Below, piece after piece: positions 17,279 to 26,915 of a stretch of 64,000 bases of DNA. How positions within the stretch are numbered: position 1 is the stretch's first letter; every line of letters begins with the position of its first letter. The DNA comes from Pseudoalteromonas fuliginea (GTDB lineage: Bacteria > Pseudomonadota > Gammaproteobacteria > Enterobacterales > Alteromonadaceae), in assembly GCF_000690055.1 (NCBI RefSeq), contig NZ_JJNZ01000017.1, positions 1 through 64,000 on the forward strand, given 5' to 3'. The notes under the pieces were generated by a model, which did no database searches, was not told where the DNA came from, and saw nothing but the letters and a program-made list of their open reading frames with translations. The position numbers and the translations under genes are program-made.

Positions 17279-19135
17279 ATGGCTAAATTAAGAAGTGCAA
17301 CAACAACTGAAGGACGTAAACGTGCAGGCGCAAGAGCATTATGGCGCGCAACAGGTATGACAGACTCTGATTTTGGTAAACCGATTATTGCCGTAGTTAA
17401 CTCGTTTACACAATTTGTACCAGGGCATGTACACCTTAATCAGCTTAGTGAGCTTATGGGTGAGACGATAACCCAAGCGGGTGGCGTTCCTAAAGAATTT
17501 AATACCATTGCGATTGATGATGGCATTGCGATGGGACACGGCGGTATGCTTTATTCGCTGCCTTCACGCGATTTAATTGCTGACTCGGTTGAATACATGG
17601 TAAATGGTCACTGCGCCGATGCGATGATTTGTATTTCAAACTGCGACAAAATCACTCCTGGGATGATGCTTGCAGCGCTACGTTTAAACATACCGGTAAT
17701 ATTTGTATCGGGCGGCCCAATGGAAGCGGGTAAAACTAAACTTGCTAACATCGACATTAAACTTGATTTAGTCGATGCCATGGTTAAAGGCGCTGATGAA
17801 TCGGTAAGTGATGCAGATTCAGAACAAGTTGAGCGCTCTGCATGTCCAACATGTGGTTCGTGTTCAGGCATGTTTACTGCAAACTCAATGAACTGTTTGT
17901 TAGAGGCAATAGGTTTAGCATTGCCAGGTAACGGCACGACGCTTGCTACTCATAAAGACCGTAAACAACTGTATGTTGAAGCGGGGGCTCGTATTGTTGA
18001 TTTATGTCGTGAGTATTATCAAAAAGATAATCAAGATGTATTGCCACGTGCTATTGCTAACAAAACAGCCTTTATGAATGCAATGGTTGTTGATATTGCA
18101 ATGGGTGGCTCGTCAAATACGGTATTGCATTTACTTGCTGCAGCGCAAGAAGCGGGCGTTGATTTTGATATGTCGCACATTGATGCGCTTTCTCGTAAAA
18201 CACCGTTTTTATGTAAAGTGGCACCAGCAACACCAGAGTATCATATTGAAGATGTACACCGTGCTGGTGGCATGATGGCAGTAGTACGCGAGCTTGGTAA
18301 AGCGGGCTTAGTTGATATGTCAGTGAATCATGTAGCTGGGTCAACTATGGCCGAGCTTGTTAAAAAATGGGATGCAACAGATCCTACTAACGAAGCGGCG
18401 CGCAAATTTTACCGTGCGGGTCCTGCGGGCATTCGTACAACTAAAGCAATGAGCCAAGAGTGTCGTTGGGACGAGGGCGATAATGACCGCGTGAATGGTT
18501 GTATTCGAAGCGTTGAACACGCTTTTCGCCAAGACGGTGGTTTAGCTGTGCTTTCGGGTAATCTAGCGGTTGATGGTTGTGTTGTAAAAAGTGCTGGCGT
18601 AGTTGATGAAATGCTACATTTTGAAGGCACCGCCATTGTATACGAATCACAAGATGATTCAGTAGAAGGGATTTTAAATAACGAAGTAAAAGCCGGCGAT
18701 GTTGTTGTTATTCGTTATGAAGGCCCTAGAGGCGGCCCAGGTATGCAAGAAATGCTATACCCAACAAGCTACTTGAAATCGAAAGGCTTAGCTGAAAAAT
18801 GCGCACTTATTACTGATGGTCGCTTTTCGGGTGGTACTTCGGGTTTATCAATTGGTCATGTGTCGCCAGAGGCTGCAAGTGGTGGTGCAATTGCTTATGT
18901 TGAAAATGGCGACAAAATCATTATTGATATTGCAACACGTGAAATTACGTTAGCGCTAAGCGATGAAGAACTTGAGGCACGTAAACACAAGCAATTAGCA
19001 CGCGGAAAAATGGCGTACAAGCCAGTTGATCGTGAGCGCTATGTCTCGTCTGCTTTAAAAGCATATGCATTACTTGCAACAAGTGCCGATAAAGGCGCAG
19101 TGCGCGACTTAGCTAAATTGGAGGCGCTTAGTTAA
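17279..19135 (+). CDS. ilvD: Dihydroxy-acid dehydratase
   Basis: 618 residues, compared with 616 in E. coli. Dehydrates dihydroxyisovalerate and dihydroxymethylvalerate to the keto acids that precede valine and isoleucine. The iron-sulfur cysteines are visible in [10 protein letters not shown] and [17 protein letters not shown]. The start [20 protein letters not shown] matches the family, and GAGG lies 5 bases before that ATG, so an ORF extension to 17243 is not used. ilvE, which lies between ilvM and ilvD in E. coli, is absent here. Confidence 0.97.
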   Translation: MAKLRSATTTEGRKRAGARALWRATGMTDSDFGKPIIAVVNSFTQFVPGHVHLNQLSELMGETITQAGGVPKEFNTIAIDDGIAMGHGGMLYSLPSRDLIADSVEYMVNGHCADAMICISNCDKITPGMMLAALRLNIPVIFVSGGPMEAGKTKLANIDIKLDLVDAMVKGADESVSDADSEQVERSACPTCGSCSGMFTANSMNCLLEAIGLALPGNGTTLATHKDRKQLYVEAGARIVDLCREYYQKDNQDVLPRAIANKTAFMNAMVVDIAMGGSSNTVLHLLAAAQEAGVDFDMSHIDALSRKTPFLCKVAPATPEYHIEDVHRAGGMMAVVRELGKAGLVDMSVNHVAGSTMAELVKKWDATDPTNEAARKFYRAGPAGIRTTKAMSQECRWDEGDNDRVNGCIRSVEHAFRQDGGLAVLSGNLAVDGCVVKSAGVVDEMLHFEGTAIVYESQDDSVEGILNNEVKAGDVVVIRYEGPRGGPGMQEMLYPTSYLKSKGLAEKCALITDGRFSGGTSGLSIGHVSPEAASGGAIAYVENGDKIIIDIATREITLALSDEELEARKHKQLARGKMAYKPVDRERYVSSALKAYALLATSADKGAVRDLAKLEALS

Positions 19136-19137
19136 TT

Positions 19138-20691
19138 ATGGTCTCTCAAGAGCTCGATTATTTTCGCGCTATTATTCAAGCAAACATGGAGCCTTTGGCT
19201 AAAGTTACCGAGGTCAGCGAAATGGCTGAGCTTGGTGCTAAATTAGGTAACCATGTTTGGTTAAAGCGTGAAGACCAACAGCCCGTGTATTCATTTAAAT
19301 TACGCGGTGCGTATAACAAATTAAATAAATTACCTAAAGGCTCAGTGGTTATCACTGCTTCTGCGGGTAATCATGCTCAAGGGGTTGCACTAAGTGCTTC
19401 TCACTTAGGGCATCAAGCTACAATTGTAATGCCAGTAACAACGCCTGAAATAAAAGTAAGCGCGGTACGCGCGCTTGGCGGTGAAGTTGTGCTACATGGG
19501 CATCATTTTGATGCCGCAAAAGCATATGCGCTTGAGCTTACAGAGCAACGCAATGGTATATTTGTCCCACCATTTGATGATCCGGATGTCATTGTTGGTC
19601 AAGGCACTGTAGCACGCGAGCTAATGCAGCAATTAAACGAGCTCGATGCGGTGTTTATTCCTGTTGGCGGCGGCGGTTTACTTGCTGGGATGGCGGTTTA
19701 TATTAAATCGCTGCGTCCAGATATAAAAGTAATTGGTGTAGAGGCCGACGAAAGTGCGTGTTTACAAGCAGCACTTGAAGCCGGCAAGCCAGTAGAGCTT
19801 GATCGCGTTGGCAGTTTTGCCGATGGCGTAGCGGTTAAAATTATTGGCACTGAAACATTTCGCTTAGCGCAAAAGTTTTGTGATGAAGTTATAACCGTTA
19901 CCAGCGACGAAATATGTGCTGCCATGCAGGATATTTTTGTATCTACCCGTGCAATTGCAGAGCCTTCAGGTGCACTTGCAACGGCAGGGCTTAAAAAGTG
20001 GAGCCAACAGTCAGGGTTAAAAGGGTTACATTTAGCGGCTGTGCTTTCGGGTGCTAATTTAAACTTTGATCGCCTGCGTTATGTTGCAGAGCGCACTGCG
20101 CTGGGTGAAAAAAACGAAGCGTTATTAGCGGTTACTATTAAAGAAGAAAAAGGCAGTTTTAAACAGTTTTGTGCTTCTTTAGGTGGCCGTGCTATTACTG
20201 AGTTTAACTACCGTTATGCAGGACCTGGTGAAGCACAAATATTTGTAGGTATTGCCCTGCGCCAAGGCGAGCAAGAGCTTAATGAGCTAAAGCAAGACTT
20301 AACAAATAATGATTACCAATTTTGCGACCTGTCGGATAACGAACTCGCTAAATTACATGTGCGCTATATGGTTGGCGGAAAAGCACCAGAGCAATTACAT
20401 GAGCGCTTACTTCGCTTTGAATTTCCTGAATATCCAGGTGCGCTTGCACGCTTTTTAGATACTTTAGGTAGTAATTGGAACATTACCTTATTTCATTATC
20501 GTAATCACGGTGGTTCTATGGGGAATGTACTGGCAGGTTTTGCTATTGAGCCAAGTCAGTATGAGATGTTTAACGAGCACTTAAACCGTTTAGGTTACAG
20601 TGTACAAGATGAAACACAAAATCCGTGCTTTAGCCAATTTTTAACATCAAAGCCGCAAGCAGAAAAAGCCGAAAAACTCGCCTCAGTATAG
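19138..20691 (+). CDS. ilvA: Threonine ammonia-lyase, biosynthetic
   Basis: 517 residues, compared with 514 in E. coli. PLP enzyme that converts threonine to 2-ketobutyrate, the committed step to isoleucine. The PLP lysine is in VYSFKLRGAYNK and the phosphate-binding loop is PVGGGGLLAGMA. The C-terminal third has two ACT-like regulatory domains (about 330-415 and 420-510), which give isoleucine feedback control in this family. It starts 2 bases after ilvD and ends the operon. Confidence 0.97.
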   Translation: MVSQELDYFRAIIQANMEPLAKVTEVSEMAELGAKLGNHVWLKREDQQPVYSFKLRGAYNKLNKLPKGSVVITASAGNHAQGVALSASHLGHQATIVMPVTTPEIKVSAVRALGGEVVLHGHHFDAAKAYALELTEQRNGIFVPPFDDPDVIVGQGTVARELMQQLNELDAVFIPVGGGGLLAGMAVYIKSLRPDIKVIGVEADESACLQAALEAGKPVELDRVGSFADGVAVKIIGTETFRLAQKFCDEVITVTSDEICAAMQDIFVSTRAIAEPSGALATAGLKKWSQQSGLKGLHLAAVLSGANLNFDRLRYVAERTALGEKNEALLAVTIKEEKGSFKQFCASLGGRAITEFNYRYAGPGEAQIFVGIALRQGEQELNELKQDLTNNDYQFCDLSDNELAKLHVRYMVGGKAPEQLHERLLRFEFPEYPGALARFLDTLGSNWNITLFHYRNHGGSMGNVLAGFAIEPSQYEMFNEHLNRLGYSVQDETQNPCFSQFLTSKPQAEKAEKLASV

Positions 20692-20704
20692 TCCTTCTTT
20701 AAAG

Positions 20705-20732
20705 GCAGGCACCTAACTAGGGTGCTTGCTTT
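20705..20732 (+). terminator. Weak terminator after ilvA
   Basis: GCAGGCACC / GGTGCTTGC hairpin (20705-20713 with 20721-20729, one G-T pair) followed by only three T, 13 bases after the ilvA stop. Confidence 0.5.
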
Positions 20733-20788
20733 ATCGCAAATTTTACATATAGTTACAGGTAATCGTCATACTTTTTGAGGGCACTTGG

Positions 20789-21823
20789 TTGCTATTAAAA
20801 GGATTAATTTTTGTATTGTGTTTTTTTTGTAGTCACATAGTGGCGCAAGAATCAGTTACATTACAGCTAAAATGGACGCATCAGTTTCAGTTTGCCGGTT
20901 ATTATATGGCAGAGCAAAAAGGCTTTTATAATGAAGCAGGCCTTGATGTAACTATAAAACCAGCTAATCCAATGATGCCTGATACTTTTGGTCCTGTTGC
21001 CAATGGAGAAGCACAGTTTGGTGTCGGACATTCAGGCATTTTACAGCAACGTATTAATGGACAACCTCTTGTTGCTATGGCTGCCTTATTACAGTTTTCA
21101 CCTTACTGCTGGATGGTTAAAGACACGTCTGATATTTTTCATCCACGTGACTTTGTTAATAAACGTATCACTGCGGTGAGCAAAAATGATGGCACCGAAC
21201 TACTTATTATGCTTAAACGCAGTGGCGTTGATGTCGGTAAACTCAAACTTTACGATGGCGAAAATCCAGATCAGGCTTGGATTGAAAACAAGCTAGATGC
21301 TATGCAAGTATATGTTACTAACCAGCCGTACTACATGACTCAGCAAGGCGTATCTCACCGGCTTATATGCCCACAGCGTTATGGTATGGATGTATATGGA
21401 GATATTTTATTTACCAGCGAAAGTATGCTTAAAAAAAATCCGCAAACGGTGGAAAAGTTTTATCAAGCAAGCCTAAAAGGCTGGCGCTATGCAATGATGA
21501 ATATGGATGAAGCTATTGCGGTAACCCAGCAAAGATATGCACCGAGTAAAAGTTTTCATCAGCTCGCTTTTGAGGCCGAAGTACTAAGGGATTATATAAC
21601 GCCACCCACGACCAGTTTAGGGCATATGTCGATAGCAAAATGGCGTTTAATTGCTGATCTATATGCAATTGAGCAAAATGAATTTGATGAGGTGAAAGCG
21701 AATTTTATATATAAATATCAAGAACCCGAAAAAGTGCAGTTATCGTGGATGTTAATTGCTGCGATGATTATTAGTATTGTTTCTATTCCTCTGTATTTAC
21801 GTTTAATATTCAGCAAAAAATAA
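20789..21823 (+). CDS. NMT1/THI5-like substrate-binding protein with C-terminal membrane anchor
   Basis: 344 residues. A signal peptide (to about residue 19, VAQE) leads into VTLQLKWTHQFQFAGYYMAEQKGFYNEAGLDV, the N-terminal signature of NMT1/THI5-like periplasmic binding proteins that bind pyrimidine or thiamine-like ligands. Most binding proteins end there, but this one has a membrane segment at about residues 319-340 and a short basic tail. That layout matches the sensor half of NMT1-type receptor proteins without a kinase or GGDEF domain. The start is TTG, chosen because GAGG lies 8 bases upstream and the signal peptide begins there. No ABC permease or ATPase is adjacent. Confidence 0.82.
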   Translation: MLLKGLIFVLCFFCSHIVAQESVTLQLKWTHQFQFAGYYMAEQKGFYNEAGLDVTIKPANPMMPDTFGPVANGEAQFGVGHSGILQQRINGQPLVAMAALLQFSPYCWMVKDTSDIFHPRDFVNKRITAVSKNDGTELLIMLKRSGVDVGKLKLYDGENPDQAWIENKLDAMQVYVTNQPYYMTQQGVSHRLICPQRYGMDVYGDILFTSESMLKKNPQTVEKFYQASLKGWRYAMMNMDEAIAVTQQRYAPSKSFHQLAFEAEVLRDYITPPTTSLGHMSIAKWRLIADLYAIEQNEFDEVKANFIYKYQEPEKVQLSWMLIAAMIISIVSIPLYLRLIFSKK

Positions 21824-21885
21824 CCACTTAATGAGAGTTCATCGAGCTGGTATAATTAATTGTCTTTTTTATACTTTAAGCAGTT

Positions 21886-23061
21886 ATGACTTTAGCGGAA
21901 CAATTTTTTGCACTTGATTCATTACTCATGCGTAATCGTCATTATTGGCAGTGCACTGCGTTTGATTTTGACGCGATTCCTTGGGGAGATCTGCAAGACA
22001 CACTCAATAATCTAACGGATGATCAAGTAATCGCACTTGATAATGATCAAGATAAACTATATCAATTTTTTAGCAATCATATAAACCAACTTGATGAGCT
22101 CGCTAATTTATGCGAATTACCTAGCACCGCACACGCGAAAGTTGATTATCCTTTTTGGCTGAGTAACGGCATTAAAGGCCGTAAATTTGAGCAGTTAAAA
22201 GATTTTGTATCTGCACTACCTAATACTAAGCAACCAGTTTTAGAATGGTGCGCCGGTAAAGGGCACTTAGGGCGAATGCTTGCGTTTAATGGCGCAAGTA
22301 ATGTGCATAGTATTGAACTGCAACAAAGCTTATGCGAGCAAGGACAAAAAAGTGTACAGCAACAAGGCTTGGTAATGCACTTTAGCCAAGCAAATGTATT
22401 AAAAGACGATATCACTCAATTTTTTAATACAGATATGCATGCTGTAGCACTTCACGCATGTGGAGGTTTACACCAAACATTTATGCGCCAAGCAAGTTTA
22501 GCAAAAGTACAACAAATTAGTTTTTCACCTTGTTGTTATCATTTATTTACGGCTAATGAATACCTTGCAATGAGTGAGGTTGCAAAACAAAGTGGACTAA
22601 ACCTAACACACCGCGATTTAAAGCTCGCTTTACAAGAAACTGTTACTGCGCCTTCTCGTTTAGAAAAAGTGCGCAAAACAGAACTAGAATGGCGACTCGG
22701 TTTTGATGCACTAAGAAAGTCGATTACTGGCGAACAACACTACGTAAGTGTTCCTTCGGTTAATAAAGCTATATTCTCAGATTCGTTTAAATCATTTTGC
22801 GGATGGGCAGCAGAAAAAAAGACACTAAACATACCTCAAGATACTGATTACAATAAATATTTATCTATTGGGCAGGCTCGAAAAAAAATAACTGATCGCG
22901 TTGAACTGGTTCGACATGTGTTCAGAAGGGCAATTGAGGTTTGGCTTGTGCTCGATCGTGCTTTATATTTGCAACAGCAAGGCTATCAAGTAAGCGTTAA
23001 AACGTTTTGTGAAAAGCAGTTAACGCCTCGCAATATTTTGATTCTTGCTAATATCCACTAA
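21886..23061 (+). CDS. SAM-dependent methyltransferase, Methyltransferase_32/METTL25-like
   Basis: 391 residues. The SAM-binding loop is VLEWCAGKGHLGRML (about residues 117-131), followed by an acidic strand end in HSIELQQ. A second conserved motif, SFSPCCYH, is near residue 214; SPCCYH is typical of the METTL25 / RRNAD1-like methyltransferase group. No signal peptide. Substrate is not known; small molecule, protein and RNA are all open. It is followed 30 bases later by carbonic anhydrase on the same strand. Confidence 0.82.
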   Translation: MTLAEQFFALDSLLMRNRHYWQCTAFDFDAIPWGDLQDTLNNLTDDQVIALDNDQDKLYQFFSNHINQLDELANLCELPSTAHAKVDYPFWLSNGIKGRKFEQLKDFVSALPNTKQPVLEWCAGKGHLGRMLAFNGASNVHSIELQQSLCEQGQKSVQQQGLVMHFSQANVLKDDITQFFNTDMHAVALHACGGLHQTFMRQASLAKVQQISFSPCCYHLFTANEYLAMSEVAKQSGLNLTHRDLKLALQETVTAPSRLEKVRKTELEWRLGFDALRKSITGEQHYVSVPSVNKAIFSDSFKSFCGWAAEKKTLNIPQDTDYNKYLSIGQARKKITDRVELVRHVFRRAIEVWLVLDRALYLQQQGYQVSVKTFCEKQLTPRNILILANIH

Positions 23062-23091
23062 ATTTCCGCCCTCGACTTAATAAGAGATGCA

Positions 23092-23754
23092 ATGAGAAAG
23101 TTAAAAAATTTATTCGATAACAATAAACGTTGGGCTGCTCGTACAAGTGAAGCAGATCCTGAGTTTTTTAAAATTTTATCTATGCAACAAAATCCTGAAT
23201 ATTTATGGATTGGTTGCTCAGACTCTCGTGTACCTGCTAATCAAATAGTTGATTTACTACCAGGCGAATTATTTGTACATCGTAACGTTGCTAACGTGGT
23301 TGTACATACCGATCATAACTGTTTATCGGTTATGCAGTACGCTGTAGAGGTTTTAAAAGTAAAACATATCATGGTTGTGGGGCATTACGGTTGTGGTGGC
23401 GTACAAGCCGTTTTAAGCAATGCAAAGTTTGGCTTTATTGACAACTGGCTACGCCATGTAGGGGATGTAAAAGAAAAGCACCTTGAACAACTTGACGCAA
23501 TGCCAGAAAGCGAACGATTAAGCCGCCTTATTGAGCTAAATGTAATAGAGCAAGTACGTAATGTATGCCGTACTAATATAGTGCAAGATGCTTGGGAGCG
23601 TGGCCAAGAGCTAAGCGTTCATGGTTGGGTGTATGGTTTAGAAAACGGGCATCTTCATGATCTAGAATCTGTAGTGACGTGCGCGAGCGAAGAAACGCAA
23701 AGCTATAAAAGAGCAGTACAACACGTACTTAATAAAGTGGGTGAGAGTAAATAA
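23092..23754 (+). CDS. can: Beta-class carbonic anhydrase
   Basis: 220 residues, equal to E. coli Can. It interconverts CO2 and bicarbonate in the cytosol. Zinc ligands Cys42, Asp44 (CSDSR), His98 and Cys101 (GHYGCGG) are all present, and Arg46 should hold Asp44 as in this class. It stands between a methyltransferase gene and an NAD(P)-binding protein gene, both on the same strand. Confidence 0.97.
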   Translation: MRKLKNLFDNNKRWAARTSEADPEFFKILSMQQNPEYLWIGCSDSRVPANQIVDLLPGELFVHRNVANVVVHTDHNCLSVMQYAVEVLKVKHIMVVGHYGCGGVQAVLSNAKFGFIDNWLRHVGDVKEKHLEQLDAMPESERLSRLIELNVIEQVRNVCRTNIVQDAWERGQELSVHGWVYGLENGHLHDLESVVTCASEETQSYKRAVQHVLNKVGESK

Positions 23755-23758
23755 ATTC

Positions 23759-24403
23759 ATGACTAAAACGGCGGTATTAATTGGTGCTACAGGTTTGGTC
23801 GGTAATGAGTTGCTCCATAAGCTACTTAATAGCGAGCATTATACCAAAGTGGTTACGTTGAGCCGTCGGGCTTTGCCTATTTTACACGCAAAGCTAGTTA
23901 ATCATGTTATTGATTTTGAAAAATTAACTCAATACGTTGAGCTGTTTAAAGGTGACGTATTGTTTTCGTGTTTGGGCACCACCCGTAAGCAAGCTGGATC
24001 GATACAAGCTCAGCGTAAAGTTGATTTTGATTATCAGTTTATAGCGGCGCAGTTAGCGGCATGTAATGGCGTTACGCATTATTGTTTAGTGTCATCAAGC
24101 GGGGCGAACACGCACAGCAATAGCCCTTATTTAAAAATGAAGGGTGAGCTTGAGCAGCATATAAAAGCACTCGCTTTTGATAAAGTAAGCATTTTTCAAC
24201 CGTCTTTATTGTTAGGTGATCGTGAGCAATTTAGAGTGGCAGAAAAAATAGGCAGTATTATTTTTCCTGTTATTACACGACTTCCATTTTTAAAGCGTTA
24301 CAAACCAATAACTGGCGAGCAAGTTGCGCAAAAAATGCTGAGTGTGAGTTTAGCGCAACAGACTAAGTTATTTTATTACGTACTTGATGAGCTATTTGAA
24401 TAA
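23759..24403 (+). CDS. NAD(P)-binding Rossmann protein, TIP30/HTATIP2-like
   Basis: 214 residues from this ATG; a GTG 18 bases upstream overlaps can and is less likely. The N-terminus VLIGATGLVGNELLHKLL has the GxTGxxG nucleotide-binding loop. Then come VLFSCLGTTRKQAGS and YCLVSSSGANTHSNSPYLKMKGELE, which contains the YxxxK of extended short-chain dehydrogenases. This is the small atypical SDR group that includes human TIP30/HTATIP2. The substrate is unknown. Confidence 0.82.
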   Translation: MTKTAVLIGATGLVGNELLHKLLNSEHYTKVVTLSRRALPILHAKLVNHVIDFEKLTQYVELFKGDVLFSCLGTTRKQAGSIQAQRKVDFDYQFIAAQLAACNGVTHYCLVSSSGANTHSNSPYLKMKGELEQHIKALAFDKVSIFQPSLLLGDREQFRVAEKIGSIIFPVITRLPFLKRYKPITGEQVAQKMLSVSLAQQTKLFYYVLDELFE

Positions 24404-24418
24404 ACTTAGTAAAACGCA

Positions 24419-24440
24419 AAAGGCAGCCTAAGCTGCCTTT
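24419..24440. terminator. Bidirectional terminator
   Basis: AAAGGCAGC / GCTGCCTTT stem with a 4-base loop between the converging Rossmann protein gene and ubiK. The A and T flanks allow use from both sides. Confidence 0.85.
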
Positions 24441-24444
24441 GTAA

Positions 24445-24708
24445 TTATTCAGTATCAGTCTCAGTGCTAAGTTGTTGCTCAAGCAATGCAACTTTAGCTT
24501 CAAGTTCGGTTAACTTTTCGCGAGTACGAATAAGTACTTGGCTTTGCACATCAAATTCTTCACGGCTCACAAAGTCCATCTCAGCAAGCTTGTTTTGTAA
24601 AACTTGCTTTGTTTTACCTTCGAGTGTGTCTGCTAGGTTTTTTACACCTTGTGGCATATTGCTAGTAATTTGCTTAGCAATTTCTTCAAGTTTTGCTGGG
24701 TTGATCAT
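24445..24708 (-). CDS. ubiK: Ubiquinone biosynthesis accessory factor UbiK
   Basis: 87 residues, the size of UbiK (YqiC, BMFP domain). The sequence INPAKLEEIAKQITSNMP is followed by an amphipathic region and a C-terminal coiled coil with LTELEAKVALLEQQL. UbiK binds UbiJ and helps assemble the aerobic ubiquinone pathway. It is divergent from rep with about 160 bases between them. Confidence 0.93.
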   Translation of the reverse strand: MINPAKLEEIAKQITSNMPQGVKNLADTLEGKTKQVLQNKLAEMDFVSREEFDVQSQVLIRTREKLTELEAKVALLEQQLSTETDTE

Positions 24709-24788
24709 ATTTGTCCCTTCGGCATTGCCTAAATGATAATAACTAATATTACCTTATACCCACGGTATTTAACACATGATCATCTTTA

Positions 24789-24804
24789 CCTTAATTAATT
24801 AAGG
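24789..24804. repeat. Perfect 16-bp palindrome between ubiK and rep
   Basis: CCTTAATTAATTAAGG is its own reverse complement. It lies in the divergent intergenic region, about 66 bases before the rep ATG and 81 bases before the ubiK ATG. It could be an operator, but nothing else identifies a binding protein. Confidence 0.5.
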
Positions 24805-24869
24805 CAATTGCTATGCTCGCAGTAATGGTTACGTTAAAATTGCGCGTCTTTTAAATTTCTTTGGTCGTT

Positions 24870-26891
24870 ATGAAACTCAATCCTAAACAAGATGAAGCCG
24901 TAAAATATATTAGTGGTCCATGCTTAGTACTCGCAGGCGCAGGCTCTGGTAAAACCCGTGTTATTACGAATAAAATCGCTTATTTAGTGAAAAAATGTGA
25001 GTACAAAGCGCGAAATATAGCCGCCGTTACTTTTACCAATAAAGCAGCGAAAGAAATGCGTGAGCGAGTACTGCAAACGCTCGGTAAGCAAGACGCTAAA
25101 GGTTTATGGGTATCAACGTTTCATACACTCGGTTTAGAAATAATAAAAAAAGAATTAAGCACATTGGGGTTTAAACCTGGCTTTTCGTTATTTGATGATC
25201 AAGATACTAATCAGCTTCTTAGTGAGCTCACCGAAGACGAACTAAAAAAAGACAAAGACCTACTCAAACTACTTAAAATGGAAATTGGTAGTTGGAAAAA
25301 CGAATTAGTACTGCCAGAGCAAGCAATACGTGAAGCGCGCGATGCGCAAAAAGCCTTGTTTGCACAGCTTTATGCTCGCTATCAAAATCAGCTACGTGCA
25401 TATAACGCACTGGATTTTGATGATTTAATTATGATCCCTACTTTGTTACTCACTAATAATGCCACTTCGCGTGAGCGTTGGCAGCAACGCTTTAAATATT
25501 TGTTGGTGGATGAGTATCAAGATACCAACACGAGCCAATATCAACTTGTTAAATTGCTAGTAGGCGAGCGTGCCCGTTTTACCGTGGTAGGTGATGACGA
25601 CCAATCAATTTATTCTTGGCGTGGTGCACGTCCGCAAAACTTAGTGTTATTAGGTAAAGACTACCCAGGGCTTAGGCTAATAAAGCTTGAGCAAAATTAT
25701 CGAAGTGCAGGGCGAATACTAAAAGCGGCTAACATTTTAATTGCCAATAACCCTCACGATATAGAGAAAAAGCTATTTAGTGAGCTAGGTTACGGTGAAC
25801 CGATAAAAGTAATAGGGTGTCGCGATGAAGAGCATGAATCTGAGCGCGTAGTTGCTGAAATAATCTCGCATAAGTTTATGAAGCGCACAAGCTATAAAGA
25901 CTACGCTATTTTGTATCGTGGTAATCATCAAGCGCGTGGCTTTGAAAAATCACTAATGAGTAACCGTATCCCTTATAAAATTAGTGGCGGTATGTCGTTT
26001 TTTGCTCGCTCAGAAATTAAAGATATTATGGCGTATTTACGTTTGCTAGTTAATCAAGATGATGACAATGCATTTTTACGTATCGTAAATACACCACGAC
26101 GTGAAATAGGTACGGTTACCCTTGAAAAGCTTGGCACATTAGCTAACGAAAAACATGCGAGCTTGTTTGCTACTTGCTTTGATAACGATTTAGGCTACAG
26201 ACTAAAAGGGCGTGGCTTTAATGCGCTTGCTGGATTTGCTCGTTGGGTTGTTGAGCTATCTGATAACGCGGTACGAAGCGACACGCTTGAAGCAGTTAAA
26301 GACTTGGTGCGTAATATTAACTACGAGGCGTATTTGTACGAGTCGTCCCCTAGCGCAAAAGCCGCTGAAATGCGCATGAAAAACGTATCCGAGCTATATC
26401 GTTGGATCACCGATATGTTGACCGGTGATGCCGATAACGAACCAATGACATTGGCTGAGGTTGTTAGTAAGCTAACCCTTCGCGATATGCTTGAGCGTAA
26501 CGAAGAAGAAGATGAAACTGATGCAGTGCACTTATCAACACTACATGCATCAAAGGGCTTAGAGTACCCATACGTATTTATGGTGGGTATGGAAGAGGGC
26601 TTACTTCCGCATCAGGTCAGTATTGATGAGGACAACGTAGATGAAGAGCGCCGCTTAGCTTATGTTGGTATTACTCGCGCACAGCAGGAGTTAACACTTA
26701 CTTATGCAAAAATTCGTCGTCAATTTGGTGAAACCTCACAAACTGAGTTAAGCCGATTTGTACAAGAGTTACCGCAGGACGATCTCGCGTTCGAAAACAA
26801 AAAGGCGCCAAATACGCAAGCAGAGCGCATGGAAAAAGGCCAAGCAAGAGTCGCTAATTTACGGGCTATGTTTAATAAAAAACCTGAGTAA
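24870..26891 (+). CDS. rep: ATP-dependent DNA helicase Rep
   Basis: 673 residues, the same as E. coli Rep. SF1A 3'-5' helicase that helps the replisome past nucleoprotein blocks. [37 protein letters not shown] carries the Q motif and Walker [11 protein letters not shown] is motif [13 protein letters not shown] is motif III; LEQNYRS is motif [17 protein letters not shown] and [13 protein letters not shown] are motifs V and VI. The ATG at 24870 is used because it matches the family start; a TTG 9 bases earlier is less likely. Confidence 0.97.
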   Translation: MKLNPKQDEAVKYISGPCLVLAGAGSGKTRVITNKIAYLVKKCEYKARNIAAVTFTNKAAKEMRERVLQTLGKQDAKGLWVSTFHTLGLEIIKKELSTLGFKPGFSLFDDQDTNQLLSELTEDELKKDKDLLKLLKMEIGSWKNELVLPEQAIREARDAQKALFAQLYARYQNQLRAYNALDFDDLIMIPTLLLTNNATSRERWQQRFKYLLVDEYQDTNTSQYQLVKLLVGERARFTVVGDDDQSIYSWRGARPQNLVLLGKDYPGLRLIKLEQNYRSAGRILKAANILIANNPHDIEKKLFSELGYGEPIKVIGCRDEEHESERVVAEIISHKFMKRTSYKDYAILYRGNHQARGFEKSLMSNRIPYKISGGMSFFARSEIKDIMAYLRLLVNQDDDNAFLRIVNTPRREIGTVTLEKLGTLANEKHASLFATCFDNDLGYRLKGRGFNALAGFARWVVELSDNAVRSDTLEAVKDLVRNINYEAYLYESSPSAKAAEMRMKNVSELYRWITDMLTGDADNEPMTLAEVVSKLTLRDMLERNEEEDETDAVHLSTLHASKGLEYPYVFMVGMEEGLLPHQVSIDEDNVDEERRLAYVGITRAQQELTLTYAKIRRQFGETSQTELSRFVQELPQDDLAFENKKAPNTQAERMEKGQARVANLRAMFNKKPE

Positions 26892-26915
26892 TTAACTACT
26901 ATAAAGGGTAATTTC

